Part shown: positions 47,091-58,740 of the stretch, one piece after another
How positions within the stretch are numbered: the first letter of the stretch is position 1
How the letters are laid out: each line of letters opens with the position of its first letter
Position numbers and translations under genes: made by a program
Notes under the pieces: model-generated
Databases searched by the model: none
What the model saw: the letters and a program-made list of their open reading frames with translations, nothing else
Told to the model about the DNA's origin: nothing
Assembly: GCF_001540865.1 (NCBI RefSeq)
Contig: NC_033628.1
Location: 5,241,396 to 5,305,395 of the forward strand
Length of the DNA: 64,000 bases
Reading direction: 5' to 3'
From: Ananas comosus
Taxonomy: Eukaryota > Streptophyta > Magnoliopsida > Poales > Bromeliaceae

Positions 47091-48362
47091 TTTTGCCAAA
47101 AATGTCATTCACAATTTCACTCAATTTCAATTAATCTAATCCAACTTTTTTAAAATAAGTTACTTACAACCGTAGAATTTTAAATTTTTTCTATAAAATT
47201 ATAAAATTACAGTTAATCGACACCATCAAATTTAATCCAATGGTAAAATACAAAGCGATTTGTTCATATTTCTACCAAAAATTTCCTCCATTTTTAATTA
47301 TTTAATTTTTTGAAAATTCATTCGCCTTGCGTAAATTCTATATCGTACTGCTTAAAAAAATAAATACCCTCTCACGTTTTCTCTCTCACGCACGGGAGGC
47401 CAGACGTGAGAGGGTTTGCCGCCGATGCCACAGCGACAGACCTTTTGCGGCTCGCCTGAGGAGCCCTTACTACCTCTAACTCAGTGGCACCCTAGCTTTC
47501 AGTCCTCGCTCCATCGAAAGAGACCCTCTCAAGTGCTGGGGCAATTTTGAAATATACACCTCAATTTATTATTTATTTTTTTAAAATCGGATATCTTATC
47601 TAATTCTATTATTTTACTGATTAATTAATTTAGTGTATCGTCTCAATAAAAAAAAGTTTAGAAGAACTATTTGTAAATGATCTAAAGATAAAGGTCGTCA
47701 TACATTTTTTGTCTAAAAAAATATACAATAACACATTTTTTTATAGAAGATTCTTATCATATAATTTAAGACAAAAATCCTTTAATTGATTTCCAAGCAG
47801 ACGATGTATCATTTTTTCATAAAAAAATTGACCATGTGATTCAAGATAGAGAATCCTATAATTTAGGTGACTTTGAAATAAACTCCTTTACTATTAGGTG
47901 ACATGAAATGAGCTTCAACAATTTTAATGTACTATTAAATTAATGATATACTTTCTAACTATTATTTTTATTAATAATATTTAATTATTTAGTTTTATTC
48001 GATATGCGCAGCTAATTAATTCTGTTGTTCTAAAATTAGTATTTTAGTTAGGATTTAGAATTTTGGTTAATTTTTAGTTTTTTGGCTAATAGTAGTTATG
48101 TGTATGTTAATTAAAAATTATGAGATAAATTGCCTAAGATGAGCGAAAAGTTTTGTACATTTTATGTCAATAATTATATAATTTTATCGAGTTAATAGAT
48201 CTCTATGTTGAAAGGTTTTTAATGGATATTAATTTAAATTATAGAAATTTAGGATATAATTCGACCCAAAAAGCGGTACTTTGTTTGTATAAATTTTTTT
48301 TATTGGCAGATGTTAAGTAAATCTAAAATTTAATTTCTCTAATATTTCTATTTATATATTAT
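47091..48362. other. Non-coding, no gene
   Basis: AT-rich apart from a GC patch at 47385-47530 (CACGCACGGGAGGCC region). No domain is visible on either strand. Confidence 0.4.
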
Positions 48363-50064
48363 ATTAAACTTCTATTTTGGCAACGAATAGAGCTCTCCGA
48401 TCTGGCGGGAGCCCCCTGCGACTTTCTACCTCCCTGCTTGTGTCGGTCGTTCCTACGGCACTGGCAGTCGCCGCCGTGCGACTTTTTCCGCTCCGCTTCG
48501 CTCGGTCTCCTCCCGCCTTCGTCGGTCGTTCCGTACGAGCGCGCGTGTCTCCCTCTGCCGACTTTCCTTCCCGGCCTCGTTTCGGTGGTTCATTTCTACG
48601 GCGCGGCCTCGCTCCGCCCCACAGCGTCATGGCCTCTCCTCGAGCGCATGTTGTGCCCGTTCCTGCCTCGCCGCAGGACGGCTGACGGCGTCCCTGAGCG
48701 GCGTCGATGGAGGTTTCTCCGGGCTCGCCGCTTAGGACGGCGAGGATGCCTCTTTACGGGCCGTCGTGGTTTCCCTGTACGCGTACGGGCCGGCGGGCGG
48801 ACCTGCTACGAGCCGGAGTGGGTTCCCCGAGCTAGCGTACGGGACGGTGAGGCGCTACTTTACGGCGGTGAGGCGCCTACTTACTTTGCTTTTCTCTACT
48901 TTGGGGATTTTTGGCTCACTGGTTATTAAATACTAGCAGGGATCGGGATGTTCCCTTTGTGTGTGGCATTTGTTATTTCTACCCCATTTTCCAGAGTTTT
49001 TGCTCTGATTTGTTTTGCCTTTCGGTAGTTTTGCTTGTCGATTCCTGTTGCGTTGCGAGCCATTGATAGGTAAAATGTTCAGATACTAACTGATTTATTT
49101 TTTGCACCTTTTTTTTTTGGGGTTCGCGTGCTTGCTTTCTGATTGTTTAGGGTTAGTTGCATGACCTGGATCAATACCTCAAATGGAAGTCCAGACTATC
49201 AATAAGAGAAAAATTAAGATTAGTTTGTGAGGATACAATGAAAATCAAGGTTGGTTGCTAGAAACAGACATCAAACCTCATGTCTCTTTTTCCTTTCCGT
49301 CATCGCAGCCTCAAAAAAAAAAGAAAGAAAGTCGACAATGTCATGTTTTGTTTTTTGAGGAGCCTATGCACGATTAGCGTATCTCAAACAGTGTGGGGCC
49401 TATTCATTCGCATTGCGGTTGAAAAGTCTATTTAGTTAATTGTTTGTTTGTATTTAAGTTAGCATATGTTTGGATGGCTTGCTTGGCAGACATTTGCTAC
49501 GGAATATTTTCGTGGTATGTTAACAAATGTGGGCAAAGTTGTAGCTAATATTTGGAATTTATATCTATTCTTCATTTCCTCGAATTACTTTTTGGGTAGT
49601 ATTCTTTTTATTGTGTTTTCCCTTTATATAATTGTTAAATATTATTTAGCTTTGCTTTTGAAAAAATGCCAGAATTTTGCTGTCATGTTTCTAATTACTC
49701 TAAGCGCTACCAAAATGCTGTATCGGCATGATTATGAAAGTAGCGACACAAAAGAAAAGTATAATCTGTGGCTCAAATTGGGCCGGCAATTCGATGTGTG
49801 ATATTTAAAAAAGCGGCAAGACTTGATGGCCTGGTGCAACCTTGCACCATTTATAACAAAAGAAATATGTAATCTATGGGCTCAAATGGATAGTGGCAGT
49901 GATGATGTGACTATAAAAATGGGCAGCTTGATAGGCTCGGGGCAACACTTGCACATTGGATGGACAGAAAGAATATGTAAACTGTGGCTCAAATGGTTTG
50001 TATGGCACTTATATGCTGGAATTAAAAAGGTCAACTTGATGGCTTAGGCAACACATGCCACCAA
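48363..50064 (+). mobile_element. Helitron-leader-like repeat, copy 2 (indel-rich)
   Basis: Collinear with copy 1 from TAAACTTCTATTTTGGCAACG to the ACCAACGTGG end of the tandem array. It differs from copy 1 by very many single-base insertions and deletions in both homopolymer and non-homopolymer positions, far more than substitutions. It lacks the 85-bp duplication and about 0.9 kb present in copy 1. The frames seen here (48377-48929, 49466-50047) are broken and carry no domain. Confidence 0.6.
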
Positions 50065-53000
50065 CGTGGCGCTAAAAAAGTCGATTGGCATATTGAGCAA
50101 TAGGATGAAAGTATTCTTGCTATTGCGACTCAATTCAGTCTTTTTTGCGAAACATTTGAATCCATCGTGAATTATCTAATTCGTTTTTTGTCACTACTTT
50201 AATAATGCCTTTGCTTTTATAATTGCTTTTAGTGATATTTTTACTTATTTCATTCTTAGTTCTTTGTCTTTATTGAATGCTTCTTATGCACTGACTCCTT
50301 TTATCTGGCTGAACTTTAATTCTGATTAGTTTGGCTTATTGAAGCATAATATGGTGAAGCAATTTGGCTCCGAAGAATGGAACTAGAAGAACAATAACTA
50401 AGAAAAAATGTTGATTGCAATATTATGAAAGTACTAAGACTGCTTATAAGTTGAGAAAATTTAGGGATTTTTAGTTATTTAGGTTAAATTTGGTAAGAAA
50501 GAAAATCAGTAACACACTCGTTTAACGAGTTTGTAAAATATTATTTAACTATTTAACTGAAGTTTTAGTGCGACAGACAAATATAACTGAGAGTATTGCT
50601 AATTATCGATTCTGCTGAATCTCTTTATGGTTTTCTACCCATTTTGTTATCTATTTCCTGGGAATCGGTGCGCATTGCTAGATTTTAGGGATGACTTTGG
50701 GAATTTGGGCAACGTTTTTATAGAGCCCAGTGTTTACTGCATACACCTGTGCATCAAATCTCAATTGCGCACGTCAACTTTGATTCATAGTATTGTTTAT
50801 TGTGTGTTGATTCTTCGTTATTCTTGGTTTTTTCTCTTTTATGCCAAAAAGTTTGGATTCAATTAATTTGTCTGAATCTTTTTGCTTTCTTCGAGCTGAA
50901 AGTTTTGCTGCTTTAACTTTTCATGTCTATTTTTCTGTCTTCTTTAGTGCAAAAAGCGGACAACCTTAAGTCTCGATTTTTTTTTCTATTAGCCATTAAT
51001 TGTTACTAATTTTTTCGCATCTTTTTCTTTTGCTGCTCCTTTTGCTTTCTGCTATTTTTAGCAGCGCGTAATTGCTTACATTTTTTTTTCGTCACAAAGT
51101 TTTAGTTTCTATTATTTCCCTACAGTATTAAAAAGTTATGCCTCTTACTTTTCTGTAAACTGTATTATGTCTATTCTCTATTGGTTAGTCCTTTTTTTTT
51201 TTTTCCTCATTAGGTGACAAAAAGTTATTGCCGACTAAGCCTCGTTTTTTTTTTTTGGCATACGCTGGTAGCATTTCACTAATTTGTTGGTGTTTTATCA
51301 ATTTTTCTTTTTGTTCAATATAAAGAATTATAAATTTAACCTAGTTTGACAAAAAATAAATGCACGATGTTTGATATTGTTTGGTTCATTGTGTTTGCTT
51401 GATTCCATTTTTCTTACTACTGGTTCTTTTCAGAATTTTAATGTGACTATGTATTCGTTGATGTGTGTGGCGATTAGTGGATGACTGACAGTGCTTCTTG
51501 ACTATTGCATCATTTATTGGACCAAATTTTCCGTGTTAGAATTATATAAATTTACAGTCTAATGAAAATAAAGGTCGAGCTCTTTTTCCTTTTTATTGTA
51601 TTGTCGAGTTGTGTTTTGCTTCTCCAACGATTTTTTACCTTAAACCTATTGCCTGTTTCCTATGGCATTTTTGTTGTTGAGCTCTTTATATCATTTTTAA
51701 AAAAATATGTGAATGCGTTTTCACTTTTGTGCCTTTGGTCGTGCACAATAGTATTTCTTCAGCTTCTGTTCTGTTTTTTGGTTTTTCTTACATGGAAAAA
51801 ACTTTGTTTGATGTTTGGTATAAGTGTGATGGAATGGTGTTGCCGTTTTAATTATTGGGTAAGAGGCAGTGGCGATAGACTGTCCTATTGCAATCGTCGA
51901 CAGCCTTTGGAGAGCAAGTAATTAGTTGGGATGATTGTTCTACTGTGAAAGGTCAAAGAATTCATAGGTTAATTAGTGTTTGTATATTTTTCTCCCTTGA
52001 GTTTTATTCTGTCCCTCTTTATGTGCTTTTGCAATGGAGTGCTGCGTATGAGTCGAATATGATGTTTTACTTTTTCAGCAACTTGGATATCGAAAATTAT
52101 AAATGTTTTTTTTAGAATATTCAATATGCTTAGAGCAAGTTAACGAAGCCGATCGCTCGATTTGAAAGTCCTTATAAAAATTAGTTAGAAGCACGGAGGC
52201 TTCCGTGTACACAAGACCTACTATATATATATATATATATATATATTTAATATATTATATATATATAGAGAGAAAGAGGAGGCGGGACTGAGAGACGCGG
52301 GAGGAGGGCTGTGAGACAGGAGAGGCGTGCATCGAGGGATGGGACGAGGGAGAGGAGATGAGAGAGAGTTTATACTGTTAATTCTTTTTTTACTGCTTTT
52401 GTGTATATGTGATATTCACAGTTTCTCTGATGTAGTGAATTGGAGATCTATTTTCATATATGAGCCTTTTCCCTTCTTTTGGCTGGTTTGGTTGCTATTT
52501 TGTTTTATACCAATTTTTATGAATTTGTTTGCTACCTGTATTCTAGAGCCGTCTCTGTTTGCTTATGGTTGGTACTATGATTTTTTTCTCTTTTTTTTCT
52601 GCAACATCTTCTAGCTATTGGTTTGTCATGTCTATGATATGAGCATCTCTTTTGATTTATTGCTTGAAGTTTATGTAGCTTTTTTTTCACTACTTTGTTG
52701 TTTTCTTGATAATTTTTTCTATTTATAAACTCATGAATTTATAACTGAAACCACCTTGGAGCACTCCCCACTTCCCATTGTTGCTAGGATGTGCTACTTG
52801 GATTATTATGGCTTTTTACCATACATGTTTGTGGACACCGCCATTCTGTTTTATATTAATTGTGGTTGTTTTGTTGCATTTTTTGTTCATTAATGTGAAT
52901 TGGTGCTGTTTACCGGTCTGGTTGGGTGTATGTAAGCGCAAGGCCAGAAGGAAGGTTGGAGAAAGGATCTGGCAATTCTTAACGAGAAATATTCGATAGC

Positions 53001-55139
53001 TGATGATATTGTCACTAACAAAAACAATTACTTCGAAAGATTCTGTGCAGAGGCAGGATTGAATTGTTTAGAATATGCGTGATGTTGATAGTTTTACTCA
53101 GGTGTAGTGAGCGATGTCTGTAAAATTTATTCTTTGAATAAAAAATCTGATTGATAAATATTATTGTCGAAAAATTATAGATAAGTCATTTGTTGCTTTG
53201 TATATTAAAGGTACATCTTTGTAGTCTAGGGCACCTCTTTTTTTTTGAATAAATAAAATGATTAGCATTGTAGATGAACTGTTGAAATTATGATGTTATA
53301 CGACATTGCTTTTTTTTGTTTTATTTTTTTTTTCTAGAGTGTATGTGATATTGCTTTATTGGTAGTTTTACTCTGCTGTAGTAAATGGTGTTTATTAAAT
53401 TAGTAGTACATTTGATTTTATTATTACTTTTTCCTGAAAAAACTATACATAAGATTTTTTTCTGCTACATATTGAGCAGACACACCTTCATAGTTCTGCG
53501 GGCTTTGTATTTTTTAAAATAAATGAAATGGATAGTATATTTCCTTTTTGATTTTGAAAAACCAAAATGGTTTTATAGTTTTAACTATAGAATTTATTCT
53601 ATTATAGGTGATGTCTGCTAAAGAATAACTATGGTTCTCAATGAAAATAATAGGGTCATAGAAAGAATAGATTATTAACGCCTACTTAACAAAGTACGGT
53701 TGATTAGTCATTTGTGATTGCTTTCTCCCCTCCTTTTCTTTTATGGACGAAGCTAATCTGTATGCTTTTTTGAATGAAGCTAATCAGTATTTATAAACAA
53801 AAACATTGCAAAAAGAACTTAACAGAAAAGAAAAAATTGCAGATTATATACAGGTTCAATATATTTATGTGCTATTATTTTGAACGTGATGATTTAGCTC
53901 CTTAGGTAGCCTGGTCTTTTATGCTAAAAAAATAGTTTAATAATGTATAGCCTTTTTTTTTTTCCCTATTTTGGACGCTCTGCAAACGACTTCTCATAAA
54001 AAACTCTTTGATGTCGGTTTTAATCAAACCATACAAACAAGATTGAGCTAAATTCCTATTTTTTCCTCTTCTTTTGTATCTATTTTTCGTATTATGCAAC
54101 TGGCCATTATTTTGATATCGAAGAGTTTTTTTGATGTAATGATGTTTAATCTTTTTATGCCATGATTGTTGAAAATTTTAAAAATTATTTGTATACATAA
54201 ATTCTATCAAATTAAGTTTTACCTACACCTTTTTCTTAGTCATTGTCAAAAAAAAAAGAGATTATTTTGTTTTGAATTTGATTACGACTTCTCTATTTTT
54301 TTTGAGGATTTCGCCAATACATACAATAACCTTTTTCTGAAATACAATATATATTATGGAAACTTAATTATATAAGTACTAATACTAATAAAAGGGAATA
54401 TAAATTTATTTTAAGATATTACTAAAAGAACCAAAAAAATTATTAATCTATTTCGAATCATGTTAAATTGATTGTCAGAGGCTAATAAATTTTGTAGTAC
54501 TCTATTTTTTTCGCATACATAAAAGTGATAAATAAAGTACTTTATGCTTACCACAGTGGACAATATGTGTGTATATTAAGGTGTAGAAAAAATGGGTTGA
54601 GAATTTTGTAAAAAAATTCTAGCAAATTAGAGAATCTATTTAAACTTGAATAACTTACCAACTAATGACATACTATTTTGAAGAATGCGATAAAAGTATA
54701 TATAAACAGGTGTGTGCTTTTTACGAAATGTTTGATTTATTTTTCAACTTTTTCGCCCTTTCTTTTCACTTATTGTTTTCATCCTGTTTTAAACTTAAGC
54801 TGCATGTAGAATTCGATCTTGCATTGCTTTCGTGCAGATTTAAATCTGCAAATTGAGATAATTTATTTGTACATTACAGGAAAGTTTATGAACTTACAGG
54901 AGCATTTTGTTGGAGTTTAGTCCAATTGCGTTGCAAAACCTATAGCTTAGTTATTTCTTAGGTATGCTCCTTCCATCTAAGAAGTTAACTATTGTTGTAG
55001 AATCAGTTGCATCCATTTCATATAATTCTGAAAAAAAGAGCAAATTTTTTCAATTGTTGCACAATCTTTTTGCCTTTCTTATAACCATTATTTTTTTTGG
55101 GATCTGTGGTAATAGGTTAAATTTTGATTTTGCAACTAC
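50065..55139. other. Long T-rich non-coding stretch upstream of the Helitron protein
   Basis: About 5 kb of T-rich sequence. It includes a fragment repeating part of the copy-1 repeat (about 50395-50440). A MITE end fragment with AGCACGGAGGCTTCCGTG lies near 52120-52222, and a (TA)n tract at about 52223-52267. Frames such as 50627-50866, 51562-51921, 52327-52614 and 52778-52999 are rich in Phe/Leu/Cys as expected for T-rich DNA and show no family. It probably contains the leader and upstream introns of the Helitron transcript. Confidence 0.4.
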
Positions 55140-56778
55140 ATGGATTATACGTCAATATCTAAAGAAAACAGGAGGATACATAGAAGCATTCTTGCTCAGC
55201 GAAGAAATAGTAACAGGTTATATTCTACAAACTTACAAAGTAGTATTGTTTGCGAATCATCTTCAAACTTTTTGATTCGAAATGTTCGACAAGGAAAAAA
55301 AAGGCATCGATCAGACGCTAATGTTCAGGAATATGATACTCTTGAGTCGCATGCTACTATTTCTGGCGTAGCATCTGTGCCTGCAATGAGCGTTGCACAT
55401 AGTATAGAACAGCTGTATCTTGGATTGCCGGAGTATAAATGCCAATCATGTGGAGCACTACTTTGGTATTCAGAAAGAATTTATAAGTCTCGAAATGAGT
55501 CCATTCCGAAGTTTTCGTTATGTTGTCAAGAAGGAAAAGTTTCTTTACCGCTACTGCATCCTCCGCCGGATTTGCTGGATTCATTATTGAACTATAAAGG
55601 ATCTCCTCAGTCTGTAAACTTTCGGCGAAATATACGGGCGTATAATTCTGTATTTGCTTTTACATCAATAGGAGCAAAAATTGACAGTGAAATAAATAGA
55701 AGACCGGGACCATATGTCTTCAAGATTAGTGGGCAAAATTATCACAGAATGGGTTCGTTACTTCCGTTTGACGGAGAACGACCTAAATTTGCTCAGTTAT
55801 ATATTTGCGATACTGAAAATGAGGTTGGTAACAGAATGAAAGCATTCGATAATGTTGACGAGCTTCGAAACATTGATAGAGATTTGATTCAACGTCTCAT
55901 AGAAATGTTTGATGATAAAAATGAATTAGTAAAAGTGTTTCGAATGGCAAGAGATCGATTTAGAGAAACTGATTATATGCCTATTCGCTTGAGACTGATT
56001 GGAAATCGTGGTGAAAATATGGCGCAGTATAATCCTCCAGCAGCTTCTGAAATTGCCGGCTTAATAGTGGATGATTTGGGCTCTGCTGACCGACAACGAG
56101 ATATTGTCGTGGAGTATAAGACAAAGAATTTAAAACGGATTAGTGATTTACATCCTTCTTTTATGGCCATGCAATATCCCATTTTATTTCCATATGGTGA
56201 AGATGGTTTCAGAATAGGCATAAAATATAATGAGTCATCACAAAGAAAAATAGGTTGCAGGAAACATGTTACAATGCGTGAGTTTTATGCCTATAGGATG
56301 CACAATAGATTAGAGGAAGGAAGGACTCTAATCAGTGGAGGCAAACTTTTTCAGCAATATATTGTTGATGCTTTTTCGTGTGTTGAAGAAGAACGACTTG
56401 ATTATATTAGAAAAAATCAATCAGATTTGCGATCGGAAATCTATAGAGGTATAAAAGATGCTGTTGTTGCAGGTGATGTCGACGGCGATGCTATTGGTAA
56501 AAAAATTATTTTGCCATCCAGCTTCACAGGAGGTCCACGATATATGATTCAAAACTATCACGATGCAATTGCTATTTGTAGACACTGCGGGCATCCCGAT
56601 TTATTTATCACATTTACTTGCAACACACAATGGTTGGAAATACAAAATGCTCTGTAATTTGTTCCCGGGCAAAAATCTGAAGATCGTCCTGACATCGTCT
56701 GCAGAGTTTTCAAGATAAAAGTTGATGCATTGATGGCGGAAATTAAACAAGGTGTATTTTTTGGAAATACCATTGCTG
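55140..56778 (+). pseudogene. Helitron Rep/helicase protein, N-terminal part, with an in-frame stop
   Basis: Helitron-like N-terminal domain: HRMGSLLPFDGERPKFAQLY near residue 200, RLRLIGNRGENMAQYNPP, ADRQRDIVVEYK, HPSFMAMQYPILFPYGEDGF, REFYAYRMHNR and FTGGPRYMIQNYHDAIA. It ends CRHCGHPDLFITFTCNTQW. A stop at 56655-56657 interrupts the frame; homologous sequence (VPGQKSEDRPDIVCRVFKIK) continues in the same frame to the splice donor at 56778/56779. The first Met at 55140 is only the first in frame; an upstream exon may exist. It acts with the Rep core downstream in rolling-circle transposition. Confidence 0.88.
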
Positions 56779-56894
56779 GTATGTTATTTTTTTACCGCAA
56801 ATGAATTATTCCTTTTTTATCTTTTTTTTTTCCTTTTATTTGGCTTTTGATATGTTTAAATTCTTACCCTTTTTTGCTATTTTTCTCTTTCTAG
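56779..56894 (+). other. Intron in the Helitron Rep gene
   Basis: 116 bp with a GT donor (GCTG|GTATG) and a TTTCTAG acceptor, T-rich in between. Removing it joins the frames in phase just before [14 protein letters not shown], so the intron is well supported. Confidence 0.8.
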
Positions 56895-58573
56895 ATTTAT
56901 ATACGATCGAATTTCAAAAAAGAGGCCTTCCACATGTTCATATTTTGGTGTGGCTTCACGCAGATAATAAGCTACCAACACCTACGGATATTGATTCGAT
57001 TATTTCTGCAGAAATTCCTGATAAAAATATTGACCCGATTGGATATGCAACCGTTACAAAGTTTATGATTCATGGCCCATGTGGACAAGCAAATTCTAAA
57101 GCGCCATGCATGAAAAAAGGTCAATGTTCCAAGCATTTTCCAAAAGAATTTCGAGTAGAGACATCTTTTGATGAAAATGGGTTTGCTATTTATAGAAGAA
57201 GAAATGATGAAAGATATGCTACAAAAAATGGAATTGATCTTGACAACAGATATGTTGTGCCTCACCATTTACAGTTAATTGTCAGGTATCAAGCACATAT
57301 AAATGTTGAGTGGTGTAACAAATCGATGCTTATTAAATATTTGTTTAAGTATATAAACAAAGGCCCAGATAGAATGCGGGCAGTGATCGAAGATAGTTGT
57401 TTAACAACCGAAGTAAATTCCAAGAAACAATATGACGGTCTTGATGAAATAAAAAGGTTTTTAGATTGCAGATATTTATCGGCATATGAAGCTATCTGGA
57501 GATTATTTGAATTTGATATACATCATAGAGAACCTACAGTAGAACGATTAACAATTCACATGCAGTTTATGAATAATGTCGTGTATCATGAAGGAGTAAA
57601 TTTACTTAATGTTGTGAATCGATGCAATATCGAAAAAACTATGTTTACAGAATGGATGGCAATGAATAGAATCTATGATGATGCCCGTGAATTAACCTAT
57701 GTAGAATTTCCTAAAAAATGGGTATGGCATCCTTCTGACAAATTTTGGTCGAGACGAAAAAGAGGAAATCGTATAGGAAGGATTGTGTACATTCATCCGA
57801 ATTCTGGTGAACTTAATTTTATGAGAATGCTCTTAAATAAAGTTAGGGGGCCTAGAAATTTTGATGAAATCAGAACCGTCAATGGTATTCTCTATGAAAC
57901 ATTTCGTGCTGCTTGTGATGCACTTGGTTTGCTCGGTGATGATTTAGAATGGCATCAGGCATTAAATGAAGCATCTTATTGGTCGTCCGCTTTAGACTTG
58001 AGGCAGCTATTTGTTTCGATAATAATGTTTTGTGAGGTATCGGATCCAACAAAATTGTTTAACGATTTTTGGAAATTAATGGCTGATAATATTACATATA
58101 GATTAAAAGAAGTTTTAAGAATTTCCAGCCTTAAAATACCACAGGAGGAATTGCAAAATTATGTATTATATGAATTGGAAGTATTATTCAACAAAAATGG
58201 CAGCTCTCTCTCTCAGTTCAAGCTTCCTATTCCGAACCGATTGCTTATAGAAGACATAGGCAATAGACTTTTGAGAGAAGAGATGGATTACGACACAGAT
58301 GCATTGAGAAATGAACACGAAACCCTATACAATGGTTTAAATACTGAGCAGTTAGCGGTGTATCGTTCTGTTTTGGCATCCGTTTATGAAAATAAAGGAG
58401 GTGTGTTTTTTGTTTACGGCCATGGGGGAACAGGAAAAACATATCTCTGGCAAACAATAATAGCAAAGCTTCGTTCTGAAGCTGAAATAGTTTTGGCTGT
58501 GGCTTCATCAGGAATTGCATCGCTTTTACTTCCCGGAGGTCGGACAGCACATTCCAGATTTAAAATACCAATT
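56895..58573 (+). pseudogene. Helitron Rep core and helicase start, truncated by vector sequence
   Basis: HUH endonuclease motif within [15 protein letters not shown] (about 56920-56950). The two-tyrosine motif is in [12 protein letters not shown] (about 57335-57360), the nucleophiles for rolling-circle cleavage. A PIF1/RecD-type helicase begins with Walker A GHGGTGKT (58418-58441) and [20 protein letters not shown]. The helicase would normally continue for several hundred residues, but the frame runs into cloning-vector sequence at 58574 and the remaining residues are polylinker-encoded. Apart from the upstream stop, no break is seen. Confidence 0.9.
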
Positions 58574-58640
58574 AAGCTTGCATGCCTGCAGGTCGACTCT
58601 AGAGGATCCCCGGGTACCGAGCTCGAATTCGCCCTATAGT
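58574..58640. other. BAC cloning-vector polylinker (contaminant)
   Basis: Starting at a HindIII site, the order is HindIII-SphI-PstI-SalI-XbaI-BamHI-SmaI-KpnI-SacI-EcoRI, then CGCCCTATAGT, the reverse of the start of a T7 promoter. This is the pUC-type polylinker plus T7 end found in pBeloBAC11/pIndigoBAC-type vectors. It marks the end of a HindIII BAC insert, followed at once by the N at 58641. Confidence 0.97.
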
Positions 58641-58641
58641 N

Positions 58642-58740
58642 AGAAATGATGAAAGATATGCTACAAAAAATGGAATTGATCTTGACAACAGATATGTTGT
58701 GCCTCACCATTTACAGTTAATTGTCAGGTATCAAGCACAT
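58642..58740 (+). repeat. 99-bp exact copy of Helitron coding sequence
   Basis: Identical to 57200-57298 of the Rep gene (from AGAAATGATGAAAG to CAAGCACAT), then it diverges abruptly. It is either the edge of a second, truncated Helitron in the next contig or a mis-joined read end. Confidence 0.9.

Noticed and set aside
43070..50064. CRISPR-like or other array interpretation of the tandem units
   Set aside because: Units are contiguous without unique spacers and the context is a plant nuclear transposon.
50627..52999. Hydrophobic frames that could suggest small membrane proteins
   Set aside because: T-rich DNA yields Phe/Leu/Ile-rich translations by composition. No signal-anchor pattern shared between frames, no splice support and no homology that I recognise.
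58580..58639. C-terminal residues of the Helitron frame after KIPIK
   Set aside because: These codons are vector polylinker, not Helitron.
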